From Urechis unicinctus (lineage: Eukaryota > Annelida > Polychaeta > Xenopneusta > Urechidae): 64,000 nucleotides of DNA. Below are positions 1 to 11,992 of this stretch, one piece after another (positions within the stretch are counted from its first letter, which is position 1; the number at the start of each line of letters is the position of its first letter). Both the position numbers and the translations under genes were made by a program. The stretch lies in the NCBI GenBank assembly GCA_034190875.2, contig CM067357.1, positions 15,879,480 to 15,943,479 on the forward strand. The letters are read 5' to 3'. Under the pieces are notes generated by a model. It did not search any database, was not told where the DNA came from, and saw only the letters and a program-made list of their open reading frames with translations.

Positions 1-416
1 TAGCCACAGGGCTGTTTTAAGATGGAATCAGTGTACCCATAAGTTGTTATAAGATAGAACCAACGTAGCAAAAATGCTGATATAACATGGAGCTGTACAA
101 GGCTGCTGTAAGATGAAATCACTCTAGCCACAAGGCTGTTATAAGGTAGAACTAATGGTGCCAAGGGTGTTGTAAGATGAAACCAATTTAGCCACAAGGC
201 TATGATTGAAAGGGGCCTCTGTAGCCACAGGGTTGTTTTAAGATGGAACCAGTATAGCCATAAGCTCTGATACGATTGAACAGGGGTAGCCGCATGGCTG
301 TGGTAAGATGGAACTAATGGTGCCATAAGGCTGCTATAAGATTGAACTAATGGTGCCATAAGGCTGCTATAAGATGGAATCAGTGAAGCCACGTCGAACA
401 GGTATGTAGAATCAGT
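1..416. repeat. ~33-bp minisatellite, about 12-13 degenerate units
   Basis: The start of the window is a run of units of about 31-34 bp, each beginning near TAGCCACAAGGCTG and continuing TATAAGATGGAAC. Units differ by substitutions and small indels, so this is an old array. It begins at or before base 1, so its full length is unknown. No ORF is associated with it. Confidence 0.8.
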
Positions 417-429
417 GTTCTGCGCCTGA

Positions 430-800
430 TAGTAAGGTAAGTAGAGGGTTGAAGTTCACCAACACTTATGCGTTATGAGGTGCCTTAAAAGATGAAGAGA
501 TAAGGTTGACCACATTAAGCAGTTTTTAGGATAAATGTCAAAAAAGGAGGAATATACGTGAATGGAGATGAAAACATAACAATGCGAACAATCTTCCAAG
601 GCGATAGTCCCAAGGCAAGCCAGCCGTTAGTCTTGGTGAAATCCAGGCTAAAATTGTGTGTTGTAGGCATGGCCCTTGCAAGGAGCTCGCCACTCAACAA
701 CAATGATCTAAAATTCGCAACCGACATCTAACAGGTTGCCCCTATTAGTCGCCTCTTATGACATGCAGGAGGACATAGTGTTCCAATTCTACCCCCGTAC
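430..800 (+). repeat. Dispersed repeat family R1, copy 1
   Basis: The segment starts with a GTAGAGGGTTGAAGTTCACC-like motif followed by CCAACAC, a TTATGNGGTGCC block and a GTCGCCTCTTA-AGGAGGA block near the 3' end. The same order of blocks recurs at 985-1390, 45175-45520 and, in part, 56265-56370. It has no ORF of its own and looks like a short non-autonomous interspersed repeat. I see no tRNA-like A or B box that would settle a SINE origin. Confidence 0.55.
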
Positions 801-984
801 CTGTGTCACCAATTAACAGATGATTGGGAATGTCATTTAACACACTTCATAAGATATCATAGCCTCACATGATATGTACTGCTATAGCATTTCTCACCTG
901 ACTAATTAGACTGAGAATACAACACAACAAGGGAACATGTACTGATTTTGAAATATATCGCAGACGATTCAGGTACTAGCCAAA

Positions 985-1390
985 CAAGTAAATAAGTAAA
1001 CATAGGGTTAAGCGGCACACCAACACTAACGTCTTATATGGTGCCTGTTAAGGTGAATAAACTATTTTGACCTGATTAAGCAGCCGCCTTCTAGGATTAA
1101 TTTTTTGATAAAGAGGGAAATCCATGTAGATGAAGGTGAGCGAGAGCAAGAAGCAGAAAAGACAACAATGCATACGATTATCTTAGGGCAAGACACAACC
1201 AGCCAACTGGTCCATGCCATTCCAGCCTATCGTCTTGGGGAAATAGGGCCAGTGTGGTGTGTTGCAGATATGGCGCTCGCAAGGACCACAATACTCATTC
1301 GAAAAGATCCCTCTGCCCACCGATATGAGTCTTAACAGACGGTCAATTGGTTTCCCCTTATTATTCGCCTCTGATAAGAATCAAATCGCC
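985..1390 (+). repeat. Dispersed repeat family R1, copy 2
   Basis: This is the best preserved R1 copy. It has a head with CATAGGGTTAAGCGGCACAC, a GCAGCCGCCTTCTAGGAT block, then a tail containing GGTGTGTTGCAGATATGGC and TTCGCCTCTGATA. The tail is shared with 45320-45500. Open frames across it are not conserved between copies and are treated as chance. Confidence 0.6.
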
Positions 1391-1858
1391 ATATTTGATG
1401 AGAATGTGCTTGACATTGTGTGCGCTTTGGCAAAGAATGCATTCAGGGATGGTTCATCCTTCAGCAAACAAGCAAGAATTGTATAGGATTTACCTATACA
1501 AGCACGGGCAAGAAAACCTCTTCCCTATAGCTCTCTGTGTAGCTATGTGGCCACTCTCAAAGAAGGGGCTGAATATCATGAAGTTGAGTTGGGGTTGGAT
1601 TACTTCCTGCAATTTGTGCTTAAAATATCTGACGATCATAATTTTCAATCATTGGATCTCTCATCAGTTAAACAATATGTTGGCCATGCTTTGCAATAGT
1701 GGGACTATTCTACCCCAGACCTACAAGAGGAGGGTGATGAGGGTAAAATAAAATCCAAGGCTCCAAAACATAGCACCTTGGACAGTAGCAAAGTAATGAT
1801 GGGTGAACCAGTCAACAACGTTGCATCATTCGAACCAGATTTAAGACAGACTAATTAG
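1385..1858 (+). pseudogene. Decayed protein-coding remnant, family not recognised
   Basis: One plus-strand frame reads through this stretch with only two in-frame TAG codons, at 1484-1486 and 1697-1699. Between and after the stops the translation has normal protein composition, for example SSLCSYVATLKEGAEYHEVE, then FLQFVLKISDDHNFQSLD, then an acidic and lysine-rich tail ending at 1858. Keeping one frame through about 150 codons in AT-rich DNA suggests a former gene or transposon ORF. No start codon, splice sites or domain could be assigned. It directly follows repeat R1 copy 2, so it may have come in with a mobile element. Function is unknown. Confidence 0.4.
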
Positions 1859-2099
1859 GTTGTCTATGATGCAGTGTAGTTTATTTCATTATCGGATTAG
1901 ATTGGTATTTTATCTGCCGAAATAACAAGATTTGTTGTTGAGAAAGCTCGAGAACCACAACTTTTGGTTGGCTATTGAGGGCCAACAAAGCATCCATGGA
2001 TCTAGCCACATTGCTGGAACAGCTGGTAGCTCCTTTTTGTCATTAGACAAATGTGTTTACTACTGGTATTGGCATTACATTATCTTACATTTTGTTTCT

Positions 2100-2763
2100 T
2101 AAGCAAAGCCAAAAACGAATAGATCAAAGTTGGATGGACATACCAGATTGCACACTGTGTGTGTCTGACACAACGGACAAATAAGAATAAACACAATCAC
2201 TTCTTTACTCAATGGGAATGAATGCAAGCATTGTAGTTTATATGGTAGACAAGTCTGAAGTATGGCCCTGGGAAACATGTTTTTTTCAACCCAAGCCAGT
2301 CCTTCAATATTTTGAAAGTCACGTGAAAACAACATCTAGAGAAAACACAAACATCTGAGGAGATACATGGATTGAATGTTGCTTGACAATGGTCAAGGAA
2401 GGCTTCTACCGACCCCATACAACACCACTTGGCCAAAGCTGTGTTATGTAGCAAGTTAAAAGCTTGCGAGGTTAATCTTTGGAAGTAAGCAAGTGGCAAA
2501 AACACATATTCTTGACAAATCACCAAATCGTAAAGATATATGGTCAGGGGCTTGCTTTGTATTACTTTGGAGCAGTACAGTCCTCCAAGGCAATACTCAG
2601 GGCCTCTAGTTATACAAATTCGTTTCTCCCTGCAACGGTAGATTTAGTGGTGGACAAAGCCTATACCATATCAGAAGTCCTTGATTTATATTGCATACAA
2701 GCAAACATTTCAAGAGCTTTTGACTCACAATTATATGTCATACCACCAAAGAATATGGCATAA
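2100..2763 (+). other. Possible further decayed coding sequence, unrecognised
   Basis: The plus strand has several protein-like stretches separated by stops. The longest is an uninterrupted frame of 95 codons ending at 2763 with the peptide YVIPPKNMA and starting without an ATG. It may be the continuation of the remnant at 1385-1858. No domain is recognisable and chance ORFs cannot be excluded. Confidence 0.2.
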
Positions 2764-3109
2764 AACCTTTTTGTGACTAAAATGTGCTTGACGACCGCGT
2801 GTTTACCACTCTGCCTCAGCTAAAGCTGGTTGGCATGAACCATTGTACGAGTCACTCTATTTCAAGAATTAAAAATGAACATGTTTACCGAAACTGATGA
2901 AGATATGTGCCACAGTTGGTTTACAGCAGCAATATTTATATTATCGCACAGCGAGCTTTATCAGTGTTACAAAATGATAATGTACATATCAATGACATAT
3001 TAAATTGTATTTTACTGATACTGTCGGTTTATTTGTCAAGACTCACAGAGGTGAGATAATTTGGTTACTCATAGAGCTTTTAATAGTATGCTATTCAAAG
3101 TTTAATAGG

Positions 3110-3420
3110 GTTGACTTAGCATAATGGATTAAGTTGGTGGACTATTCTTGGTAAACATGGGTTGACATAAGATTATGCTGGTAAACTGCATGTATTTGGT
3201 GGGTTTGAAGATTTATGAGGCTGGTGCAGAATATGTAGTGGTCTCATGGTTGATCACTCAAGGTATGTAACTAGTGGTAGAAATGGGTTGGCTGTGGTAG
3301 TTGAAAGAACATGGTTGGTTAAGCAGTGGGTTGACAACTGATATTCAATGGGCTGACTAATTCAATGTTCAGAGGTTGACAACTATAGGTTTTATAATGG
3401 TGTAATATTTCATTCCTGGT
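3110..3420. repeat. Degenerate GGTTGAC-rich low-complexity stretch
   Basis: Variants of GGTTGAC and GGTTGG recur at irregular spacing of roughly 20-45 bases through this G/T-rich interval. It reads like an eroded minisatellite, but no clean period can be given. No gene is seen between 2770 and 3800. Confidence 0.3.
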
Positions 3421-3814
3421 ATCAACACCAGCATCATCGAACCGGAAGGTTATGAGGTCAAGGTAGGCAGAGTAGCATCGTTATTGGCTATGCAATAATC
3501 ATCTCAGCTTTAATAAAATATATCAATCAGTAGGTTGACAGCTGTGAGTATTCAAATGGTTAACAAAGTATATTTAAATCCAATGGGTGGAGTGTTCTAG
3601 ACATAAGACAGTTTGACACATGGAAATATTCCAGCAGTATGTTGCATATTGGCCAGTTGGCTTACCGTACTTGTATGTATGTGTGTGACCCTGAGACAAT
3701 AAAGGAGTTCTACATGTCATGGCTGCATCTGTTACAACACATACCATCACAGCAACAAACGCCAAATTTTCCAGGAGTCCAGCTCCAGGATCTGTACATA
3801 ACATATTTAGCTAT

Positions 3815-4140
3815 ATTGACTCGACGATTGGAAGTCTAGCATCAGGAACCAAGCGCCTGTTGTACAAACAACCTGGCACATAACACTGGCCAGATATCGA
3901 TTATTCGCCACAATTATTAACAAGCACTAAATGATTTAATACACGAGCATGTGTTATTATAGAAAACAAATATCCTGTATGAATATTTTCATTTCATAAA
4001 TCAGGTTGTAAAATCTATATTAATTGTCAGCTATCCGACAAGGTGCTAAATGAACTCTGGGAAGGCTGCCGTGACGTCGGTGTTTAATCCAGATTCCACC
4101 ATGTGAATGTTCGTTGAACAGAAGCAATCGTTAAATCTTT
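3815..4140 (+). repeat. Dispersed repeat family R2, copy 1
   Basis: The copy starts near GGAACCAAGCGCCTGTTGTA and contains ATTAACAAGCACTAAATG, ATAAATCAGGTTG and GGTGTTTAATCCAGAT in that order. The same order is seen at 62790-63110, and shorter parts at 6615-6840 and 18980-19190. The 5' end overlaps the GAACCGAGCGCC arm of the foldback repeat at 5401, so R2 and the foldback share an end. Non-coding. Confidence 0.6.
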
Positions 4141-4419
4141 TGCATACCTTAATATAATAGATGGGGACGTTGAGTGCCAAATTGATAACAAACATACCCT
4201 TCATCATAACGTACCCTCTCAGTCATCAGTTGATGGAGTAACCCCCGACAGCTGATATTAATTATAAACCCCAGATTCCCAGATCCACAAAATATTACAC
4301 GATCAATCAAAATATCAGCGTGGAGATCGTAGCTCGATAGTAACGCGATGCATCGCGAAAACAAACCTATCGTGAACGCTTCAGGCAGAGGCGGCAGTCA
4401 CATAAGGATTTTTTTCAGA

Positions 4420-4770
4420 ATCGAGCCTTCAGTCGATAACATCGTGCATATTTAAAATAGCACCCAGCATTACGTAACTCCACTTCGTGGGTATTTGACA
4501 CTGTGGCATATTTGACTCTATTGCACAGCACACCACAATTGAAACTGCAATAAACATAAGAAGCAGCAGGAAAATATGTAAGCAGACGGAACCAACTTAG
4601 CTTCACAGGTGAGAGATATTTATCTTTGCTATAACGAACGTTGTCATCAGCGCAGAGGGATTTCAAAATCCCATGACACGCGGCAGCTCTGCAGTGATCA
4701 ACTGTTTGGGCTACTTGTGCCGCGCCGCCATTAGACCGTTGCATTTGTCTTAATATTAAATGATTCACGC
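4420..4770 (+). repeat. Dispersed repeat family R3, copy 1
   Basis: This aligns by eye with 45545-45810. Both share TCGATAACATCG near the start, a GCATATTTGAC block, and TCATCAGCGCAGAG followed by a GGCAGCTCTG-like block near the end. The minus-strand open frame across it is not conserved in the second copy, so it is read as non-coding. Confidence 0.5.
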
Positions 4771-4826
4771 CCTCGTCGTTTTCATGAATTGGGTCACATA
4801 TTGTCGTGGTGACTTACTTTAGCATA

Positions 4827-4961
<135 letters not shown>

Positions 4962-5400
4962 AATGGTAAATATTATCATATTTACCCATTCCCTTCTATA
5001 CGTATTACTTGTTATATGCAGCAATAAATCCAAAATGCTTGGACATTTAAGTCGTACCACGGGCTATCTAATGAACAATCAATTTAAACATAGGTGGCCT
5101 TTACATGATGACATTATATACCTGACGATAACACTCACATCACTTATATTGATCATCCCACATCCGCGGTAATATAAACGAAATGACCTATTATGACATA
5201 TAGTCATGTCCAATATCCTGTTCAGTTGTTTATAGTTTTGTAAGGATGGGAAAAACCATAGGCTTCTCCCTGCACATTGACCCATTCGCTTCTAATTTGA
5301 GCATTAATACTTGTTATATCGTAATTTTAAAAACCTGAAGAAGTCCAATATGCTTGTTAAACATTTCACTAAAGCGAGGGATCCGTTGATCTACCCCTAA

Positions 5401-5529
5401 GGCGCTCGGTACCCGATGCCCAGCTTCCGAGCTCCGAGCCGTTTCCGAGTCGCTATCTATGTACAGCAATATAAATAGCGACTCGGTGCTTGAAAGTGGC
5501 TCGGTGTTTGGCATCGAGAACCGAGCGCC
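5401..5529. mobile_element. Foldback (hairpin) MITE-like element, 129 bp
   Basis: The segment reads nearly the same on both strands. Its ends are GGCGCTCGGT and ACCGAGCGCC, and its centre is flanked by CCGAGTCGCTAT and ATAGCGACTCGG. The two arms of about 60 bp pair with some mismatches around a short AT-rich loop. Partial copies occur at 17656-17750, 6590-6645, 18955-19010, 23475-23500 and 62745-62830, so it belongs to a mobile or amplified family. No transposase is present; a non-autonomous DNA element is the simplest reading. Confidence 0.7.
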
Positions 5530-6589
5530 CGTGATCCAGCCCATTTCCACCATATTCCTGCGATCCTTTTATTCTTTGCCGGCCTTAACAATCTCGCACG
5601 CAATGTTAATGCATGATCTGATTTTACAATGAGCTGTCCTTAGTGATAGGAAATTGATAAGCAGCGCTAAACTGTTTCAGAGCGCTAACTGAAATTATAC
5701 ATGGAGATATTAAATTCAGTTGCTTTGAAATGACAGTTTCCTGGCCCAATAAATACAGTCATGAACGTACAACGAATGGACGCTTGGTATGTTATTTCAA
5801 ATCCCATCTCACCTCCCCACAAACCAACCATACTTGATCCCACGTGAAGATCTTATGTTCCTCTCAGATGCTTTATCTACACCAGGTCAATCACGTTACC
5901 GGCGATGAAAATTACACAAAAACCATGCTTTTTTATAGCATACAATCCACATCTGGGGGATGGAGCAGCCGCGGCCATTAATGAACTCTCGCTCTTTGAT
6001 GTTCTGTGAACAGCCGTAAATCAATTAGGGCAGCGCAGTCAGATAACGACGGCTAGATGGGAAACCAACAAGGCGCTAACAGGGGCAGGAAAGGGCAATG
6101 GGACGAAGATTTCAATGGGGCGCCCTGTTTATAAGTCAAAATCAATTTTAAAAAATCTCTCTTCTGCTGGCTTTCATTCGTTAAGAAAATGCGGCCGATT
6201 GGTTAAAAATTGGAAAATGATTTAAAACTATATTTATACAATATCCTTATCTAATGTTTACAATAAGTTATGTTTTTATCATTATATTGTATTAGGACAA
6301 TGATAATATCGATCCAAGCAATCCATAATCAGGTATATTTGGAAGACGACATGGGTAAAAAGGTTGACGAGTTGCTGCAGTCATCGAAATATTAATTTGT
6401 ACAATAGGATTCTTCGGTCCGGGCATCCGCTGAATGTGCCGAGTAAAAAAGGGTCAATGCTGGTACAATATGTACAGTTGGTAATACGTGTGTAGTGTGT
6501 ATTGAGTTCATACAAACAATACCACAGACTATGGTTTCAGATGCCACGCGTTCCATTGCGGAGCCAGTTGATTTACGAAAAACAACTAT

Positions 6590-6840
6590 AAAGATGTAGC
6601 GACTCGGCACTCGGAACTTTGGCATCGGGAACCGAGCGCCTGTTGTAGAAGCTCCCAGACTAATAACATTGACCAGATGTCGTTTGCTTGCCATTTATTA
6701 ACAAACACTATATGATTTAAGACAGGAATATTTACAATTATAACAATCTTATAGCCAATACGCATGGTGTTAATTATCATCTATCCAACACGTTGTGAAA
6801 GCAATTCTACGAAGACTGCTTTGATATTAATTGCGGCATG
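6590..6840 (+). repeat. Foldback right arm plus R2 fragment
   Basis: It starts with GTAGCGACTCGGCACTCGG and GGCATCGGGAACCGAGCGCC, which is the right arm of the foldback element. It continues into R2 sequence (TTAACAAACACTATATGATT). The same composite is found in the second segmental copy at 18955-19190. Confidence 0.55.
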
Positions 6841-7691
6841 TTCTGGAGCATGCGTAGTGAGGATCGCATGCTCCCAGCTTACACCCAAGGGCATTTTATG
6901 ATCTATAGATCTTTTCGTTTTACCATGTTGTATTGCAAGAGGAAAGGTATCAATCTGCCAAGCAAGTAAGTGGTGTCATGAAAAAGAAACCTTTAGGGGC
7001 GTCAGCCCGAGTAGGTTTCCTCAACATGTAAGACCGCGCCCTGCATTAAATTACAACACGTCTTGCTGAGTACTTGACTTATTCCTAACTGATATCCAGC
7101 TTTGTTTTCTGGCTCTGTCGTCGTGATCAGCGCCAAGTCAATACAAAATCTACTACCCCCAAGGCACATGGTAGCTCAACTGTTGTCGCACTTTTACAGC
7201 GATATGAGCTGGTCATTTTTTATGTTATTCTATGGAACGACTTATTCCTCATTTGCCATTTTACAGATTTAAGAGAGGATTGAGTAATTCCCTCCCTCTT
7301 CTGTAAATGTTCCACCTCCAATAGATCATTATCATAACTCATGCCAAACAAAGCATTTAGCGCACAATAAATCACTTCCTCTCTTGCTAGTGTTCCGCCT
7401 CTACCAAGATTTCTATCATTATCATAATTAATGCCCAGTGAAGCATGTTGGGTATTACAGTTGCCTCCATCTCCTGCCAGTGACCCATCACTACCAAGTT
7501 CTCAATCATTATCATAATTCATACAGAGTGAAGCATGTCTGGTGGGGTTGTTTCAAGAATTCATTTGAATCATTCCTATATACGACTTTCAAATACTTAG
7601 CAATTGCGTATCATTTATCATGGATTGATGTTTCTTGGAGTAATGATAATTATGTTGCATTCTTGCGTGGTAGCATTAATCACGCTAGATC

Positions 7692-7701
7692 TATAAAAAG
7701 G
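7692..7701 (+). promoter_or_regulatory. Candidate TATA box of 7TM receptor gene 1
   Basis: TATAAAAAGG lies about 590 bases upstream of the receptor start codon. The same box, with identical flanks, is at 20051-20060 in the duplicate. It would imply a long 5' leader or an additional 5' intron. No experimental support can be read from the sequence. Confidence 0.3.
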
Positions 7702-8288
7702 CAAAATGTGAGTCACTTGAGATTTACGCATGAGCCATTGCAAACAATGATGGTTCGCCTTGGAAGCTATAAGGCTTTGATCTTGTTTTGAGAACAGAGC
7801 TGCAATTTATTTACACAACTATGGAATAAACCATGTTTTGATTCACAGCCTTCTTCTCGATTGCTTTCAGGATCCGCCTTTTCGTTACAATCGATGATCG
7901 TTACAATCAAGCATTCGGAAAGCAGTTCTTCCGGCATATTTCGTGTTCATGACGATTGCTAAGGACGGTGTCGATTTTCAACTGACACTATATGTCTATT
8001 TAGCTGCTAAGCAACAGCAGGAAACGAAAAGAACATAGCATTGCCTCTTTTGCGTAACGTGAAAAGGCAACGGCACGTCTTAGGTGTGGCAGTATCATAA
8101 CAACAGCAACAACTGCAAATCAACTGACCACCCCGCACTTGTATCTCTATAGCACCAATCTTTGACATAATCAAGACTGATTCCTGAGAGCCTGTTATGT
8201 GACTGGATTGCTCGTCCAGTTTAACTACATTAACATTACGAAAGACCGAACATTCACAGACAGGCAGCAAGTACGAGTCGAGGCCACC

Positions 8289-9828
8289 ATGCCGGGCTTC
8301 ATGTCATATGTGTTCCTGCTGGTATTTGTGACGGCGCAAAGCTCGGAAGATAAGCATACAACGGAATCGGGGTGAGTTTGGCATCGACACACTGTACAAC
8401 ATTGTGCTTTACTTGCTGTTTCTGTGTTAAACAGATGTAGTGTAATACTTAACACGATTGGTATTAATTGATCAATACCCTGAAAATAAGAATCAATCAA
8501 TTCTATAAACTGAAGTCTATACACATTATATTTACACATATCTTCGGTTCCATGACGAATAATCTGGCAGTATGCATTAAGCGTTATCAGCACTAGTAAA
8601 AATACCAGAATAAGGGTTGTCTCGTTCCTTTGAACTATGCCTACTCATAATATTATATATCTCAAGGAACAAAACTTCGGTCACTAACCATGGGGACAAA
8701 CGGCGCTCAACCCACATCAGCACTGAAATTCCACAAGATTCGACAATAACTAACACAGTGGTCGACGATTTGACAACGGACACCAATACGGAGAAGGGGT
8801 TTAAGAATCCACGATATGCACGGATGACCCCGGATGAAGTTAGATTGATACAATATATAAACAGAATAAACAGTAATTATATAAAACCATGCCTGCTCGT
8901 TCTTGGTAATGTTGGTAGCTTATTGGCATTTCTAACCCTACTTCTACGTGCTCCTAGGCACACGGCTCATATATATATGGGGGCTCTTGCACTTTCCGAT
9001 TTATGTTCGTGTGTTGCTGCTTCTCTAATAGTTTTGCTCTACATGTTCTGTAACGAGGGATGGTCAACTATATCTTGCAAAGCTCATTATTACATATTAG
9101 TACCATCCATGTACATAGGTCGATCTTGCCTAATGGCTTCCAATCTGTTAGCTGTAGCATTAGCTGCAGATCGCTATGTGGTCGTCCGATTGCCGTTAAA
9201 AAGATCTGTGTACTGCATTCCTAGAAGAGCGTACAAAATTGGACTTTCCTTTTTCATCATGTCATTTGCAATATGCGTTAATTTTCCAATACGCTTCAAA
9301 CCAATCTATATCTATAACGAAAGCACAAATCAATTCACATCTGTTGTTATCTACTGGACAAGATTTGGGCTCAACGACACTCTGACTTACATCTTTACGG
9401 ATCTGGAAATGATAATTCGGTTCGCTATTCCTTTATCGAGTCTTGCGTGGTTTAATATTGCACTCATACAAAGTCTTGCCCGAAATCGAAGAAAACGACA
9501 GACTATTGGTGAAAGCAGCGCAGATCGTACCAATAAGGCCCAACACCAACTGGTTCTTATCACCGTTGCTATCATAATGTTCTTCTTTATGACCCAGACA
9601 GTTGACTTCTGTATTCAGATTTTGCATCAAACTGCAAAATCTTGGCATTTTACTTTCCGAATGGAAGTGCTTAATATCATTTAGTACGATATGCTCATTG
9701 TTAATCTATGCGTTAATTTTTTCACCTATATTGGTTTGAGTCCGGCGTTTCGTAGAATGACCCTGAGTCTATTCCAAACGAATAAGTTACTCAAAACGAG
9801 CACTATGAATTCTTTATCGACAAATTAA
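8289..9828 (+). CDS. 7TM (rhodopsin-class) receptor, copy 1, stop codon in TM7
   Basis: Exon 1 (8289-8371) has a strong GCCACCATG start and encodes a signal-like peptide, MPGFMSYVFLLVFVTAQSS. It ends at a GTGAGT donor. Exon 2 begins at 8667 after CTCAAG; the join is phase-exact (GG+G gives Gly) and creates an NKT glycosylation site. Landmarks by residue: TM1 GNVGS (Asn ~109), TM2 LALSD (Asp ~139), Cys ~165, DRY ~196-198, TM5 with Pro, and a basic third intracellular loop. A TAG at 9682-9684 falls at the start of TM7 where copy 2 has CAA. After it the same frame continues for 47 codons (NLCVNFF, then SPAFRR) to TAA at 9826. The TM7 VNFFxYIG pattern resembles invertebrate neuropeptide (FMRFamide-like) receptors. 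The ligand is unknown. As read, the protein lacks TM7 and is probably non-functional. Confidence 0.75.
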
Positions 9829-10509
9829 GAACAATACCGGCTGTTGGGTCAAAGTTAACCCTAATCATTTGCATAGGATTGCAATAGTGTTATCTTTATA
9901 TTTAGAAGAGTCTTTGCTTGTATATGTTTGTGTACATATTTAGCTTACCTCAGTATCAATAACTTAAGTGTCTGAATGTTTAAATGTGCATTTTGCGAAT
10001 TAATGCACATCCATGTACCAACATTATTTATCTTTTGTGGAGCTGTTGTGAAGTTAATGCAGGCAATACAACCACACCACAGGACGCAAGGGATCCCTTA
10101 AGCTGAGAACGTTGTGGCTGTTGTAAGCTTCTTTATTGTATTGGTAATTCATCGGTCACACGGGCCGTGCATAGTAAAGGATCTCATAGTTTGCACAGTG
10201 TTGTTTCATTGTTTTGCATTGTTACGTAACCTTTTTCAATCACCTGTAAAAATAAATCTCACTTTTACCTATGTGCGATGATAGTGGATAAAACATTGAA
10301 CCATAGGAATAATAGGAATGTCCGATGCTGAATGCCGTATGTTATCGTCCTTCTAGTAGGTTTCATTGTTACAATCTGTGTCAAAAACGCTCTATATGTA
10401 ATGTTATAGATCTGGAATAAAACCAAAAGCTCTTTTTTGACACATTTTTTAGCTGTGAGATGTATGTGTTTTTATCAATGCGGTTTAATTTATATCAACA
10501 ACAAATCTG

Positions 10510-11760
10510 CTCGGAACAATTACTGTACGGAAATGAATAACTTGGTCGATGTAATGGATTAAATAGCTCAGTATTAACAAAACAGTTGAAAACAAGCCAT
10601 TTACTGTCTTTGAAGTAGGAAATTTTACGCCATTGGAAATAAATCATGATTAACATCGGTGATTATCATATGTAAGTTCATTTGAGTATACACAAAATTG
10701 ATTTACTAATGCATACAATAAAAGAAAGGCACTTGTTCAATTTGGTTGATCTTCATTGATTCTACTTTTTAGGGTGTATAATCAGTTATGATTGAATGTT
10801 GACCCATGTTACGCAGTGTTCAATTTTTGAAGGATGTAGTAATTGAGTCCTGCTCCCTCGCAGATGCCACAATATTCAAAACCAAATTCAAATTATGCAT
10901 GGTGCATATTGTTTTAGTACAACGTTGATTAAAAAATGCCCACATCCCGATCGTTAAGATTGGTGATAATAAACTTCTGCTGCCTCGACGAACCTATGTC
11001 CTGCGAGTCCTTATCACAGACACTCAGTTCCCGATTATCGGATGCTGAAAATCTTCACTATTAAAATACAATGTTCTTAGAGAAAGACAGATTTCAATTG
11101 TAAAAAAGAAAAGAGTGCTACAGCAGTCGTGACCGCTTGCATAGCTTCCTGTCGTATACAGATGTAGCGGCTACTGATCCAGCTGTGGAGTGAGTAAACT
11201 ATGAACATGGCTGCTGTCGTGATATTACCCAATAAGCTACAAATATGCAGCATCACAGTAAATTCAAATCTTCCTAGAACAGCATGGTCGGCAAACTGTC
11301 TATCTGTGCATATTTAAAATGAGACTTTGCCCCGTCAACGTAGCTCATGAAATAAACTTAAAAAGGGCCCATAAAGCGCAAAAAAGAGGCGAAGAGCACT
11401 TTAAGGTACAATTCACTGAAACCTGGGCACTCGCTTGCTCATGAACGCACATCCATCCATTACACAAGCATTCAAACATAATCGTCACAAATTTACCTCT
11501 TCTTGTTAAAATAAAAGGTTAGACGCGATAAATTCTGTTTATGAGGCAACACTGTCATCTTCTGACTGGATGCTTGTCTCGCTTGTTGGGATCCTGGACA
11601 TCTAGCATCTGCAAGGGGGCAATTCGTCCCAATTAGAGATTGGATGACATTCATTATTTCAGATCGACTTCTTTGCCCTGTAATGGATCATCACAGGGCT
11701 GAACAATAATCCCGTCTGGCATCGTAATCGTAATAATGTATAATATAGATAAGTAAAATG
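10510..11760. other. No gene seen
   Basis: AT-rich single-copy-looking DNA without a credible coding frame. A short stretch near 11110-11180 (CGCTTGCATAGCTTCCTG) resembles 23670-23740, so fragments of the receptor-unit repeats may be present. Confidence 0.5.
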
Positions 11761-11764
11761 GATG

Positions 11765-11992
11765 TCAGACTTGATGACTGGCAGAACAATCTAAAGTTTG
11801 TATCCATACATGGTCACCCGTAGTGGTTTGAGTGATATAGCTCAGTGGCAGCTGTCGAATGTCATGTTCCTTGCCTGGTGGTATGGGGAGTAGGTAAGGC
11901 TTAGTCTTTGTGTTTATTGTTGGTATGTTTTTAATGACAATAGGTTTCTTGGTTGGTGTTTTGATGCTTGTGATGTGGGTGTTTGTTGACAT
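11765..11992 (-). pseudogene. Relic of a Ty3/Gypsy-like integrase C-terminus
   Basis: The minus strand translates to a Lys/Thr-rich peptide followed by an LPLSY segment and GDHVWIQTLDCSA. The latter resembles the LP-x-L-x-GD-x-VWI-x-D motif near the end of many Gypsy pol proteins. The homologous piece at 56640-56915 (plus strand) carries a stop. There is no LTR, reverse transcriptase or integrase core next to it. It is best read as an old fragment that travelled with the zinc-finger duplication. Confidence 0.35.

Larger units (their letters stand above)
5085..10510 (+). repeat. Segmental duplication, copy 1 (7TM receptor unit)
   Basis: Landmarks appear in the same order and orientation as at 16800-22945. 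They include TTTAAACATAGGTGGC at the start, the foldback repeat, the AATATTAATTTGTACAATAG block near 6390, the TATAAAAAGG box, the two receptor exons and the AT-rich 3' flank. Differences are substitutions and indels. The largest is a ~0.5-kb insertion present only in copy 2 (17137-17632). Confidence 0.85.
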
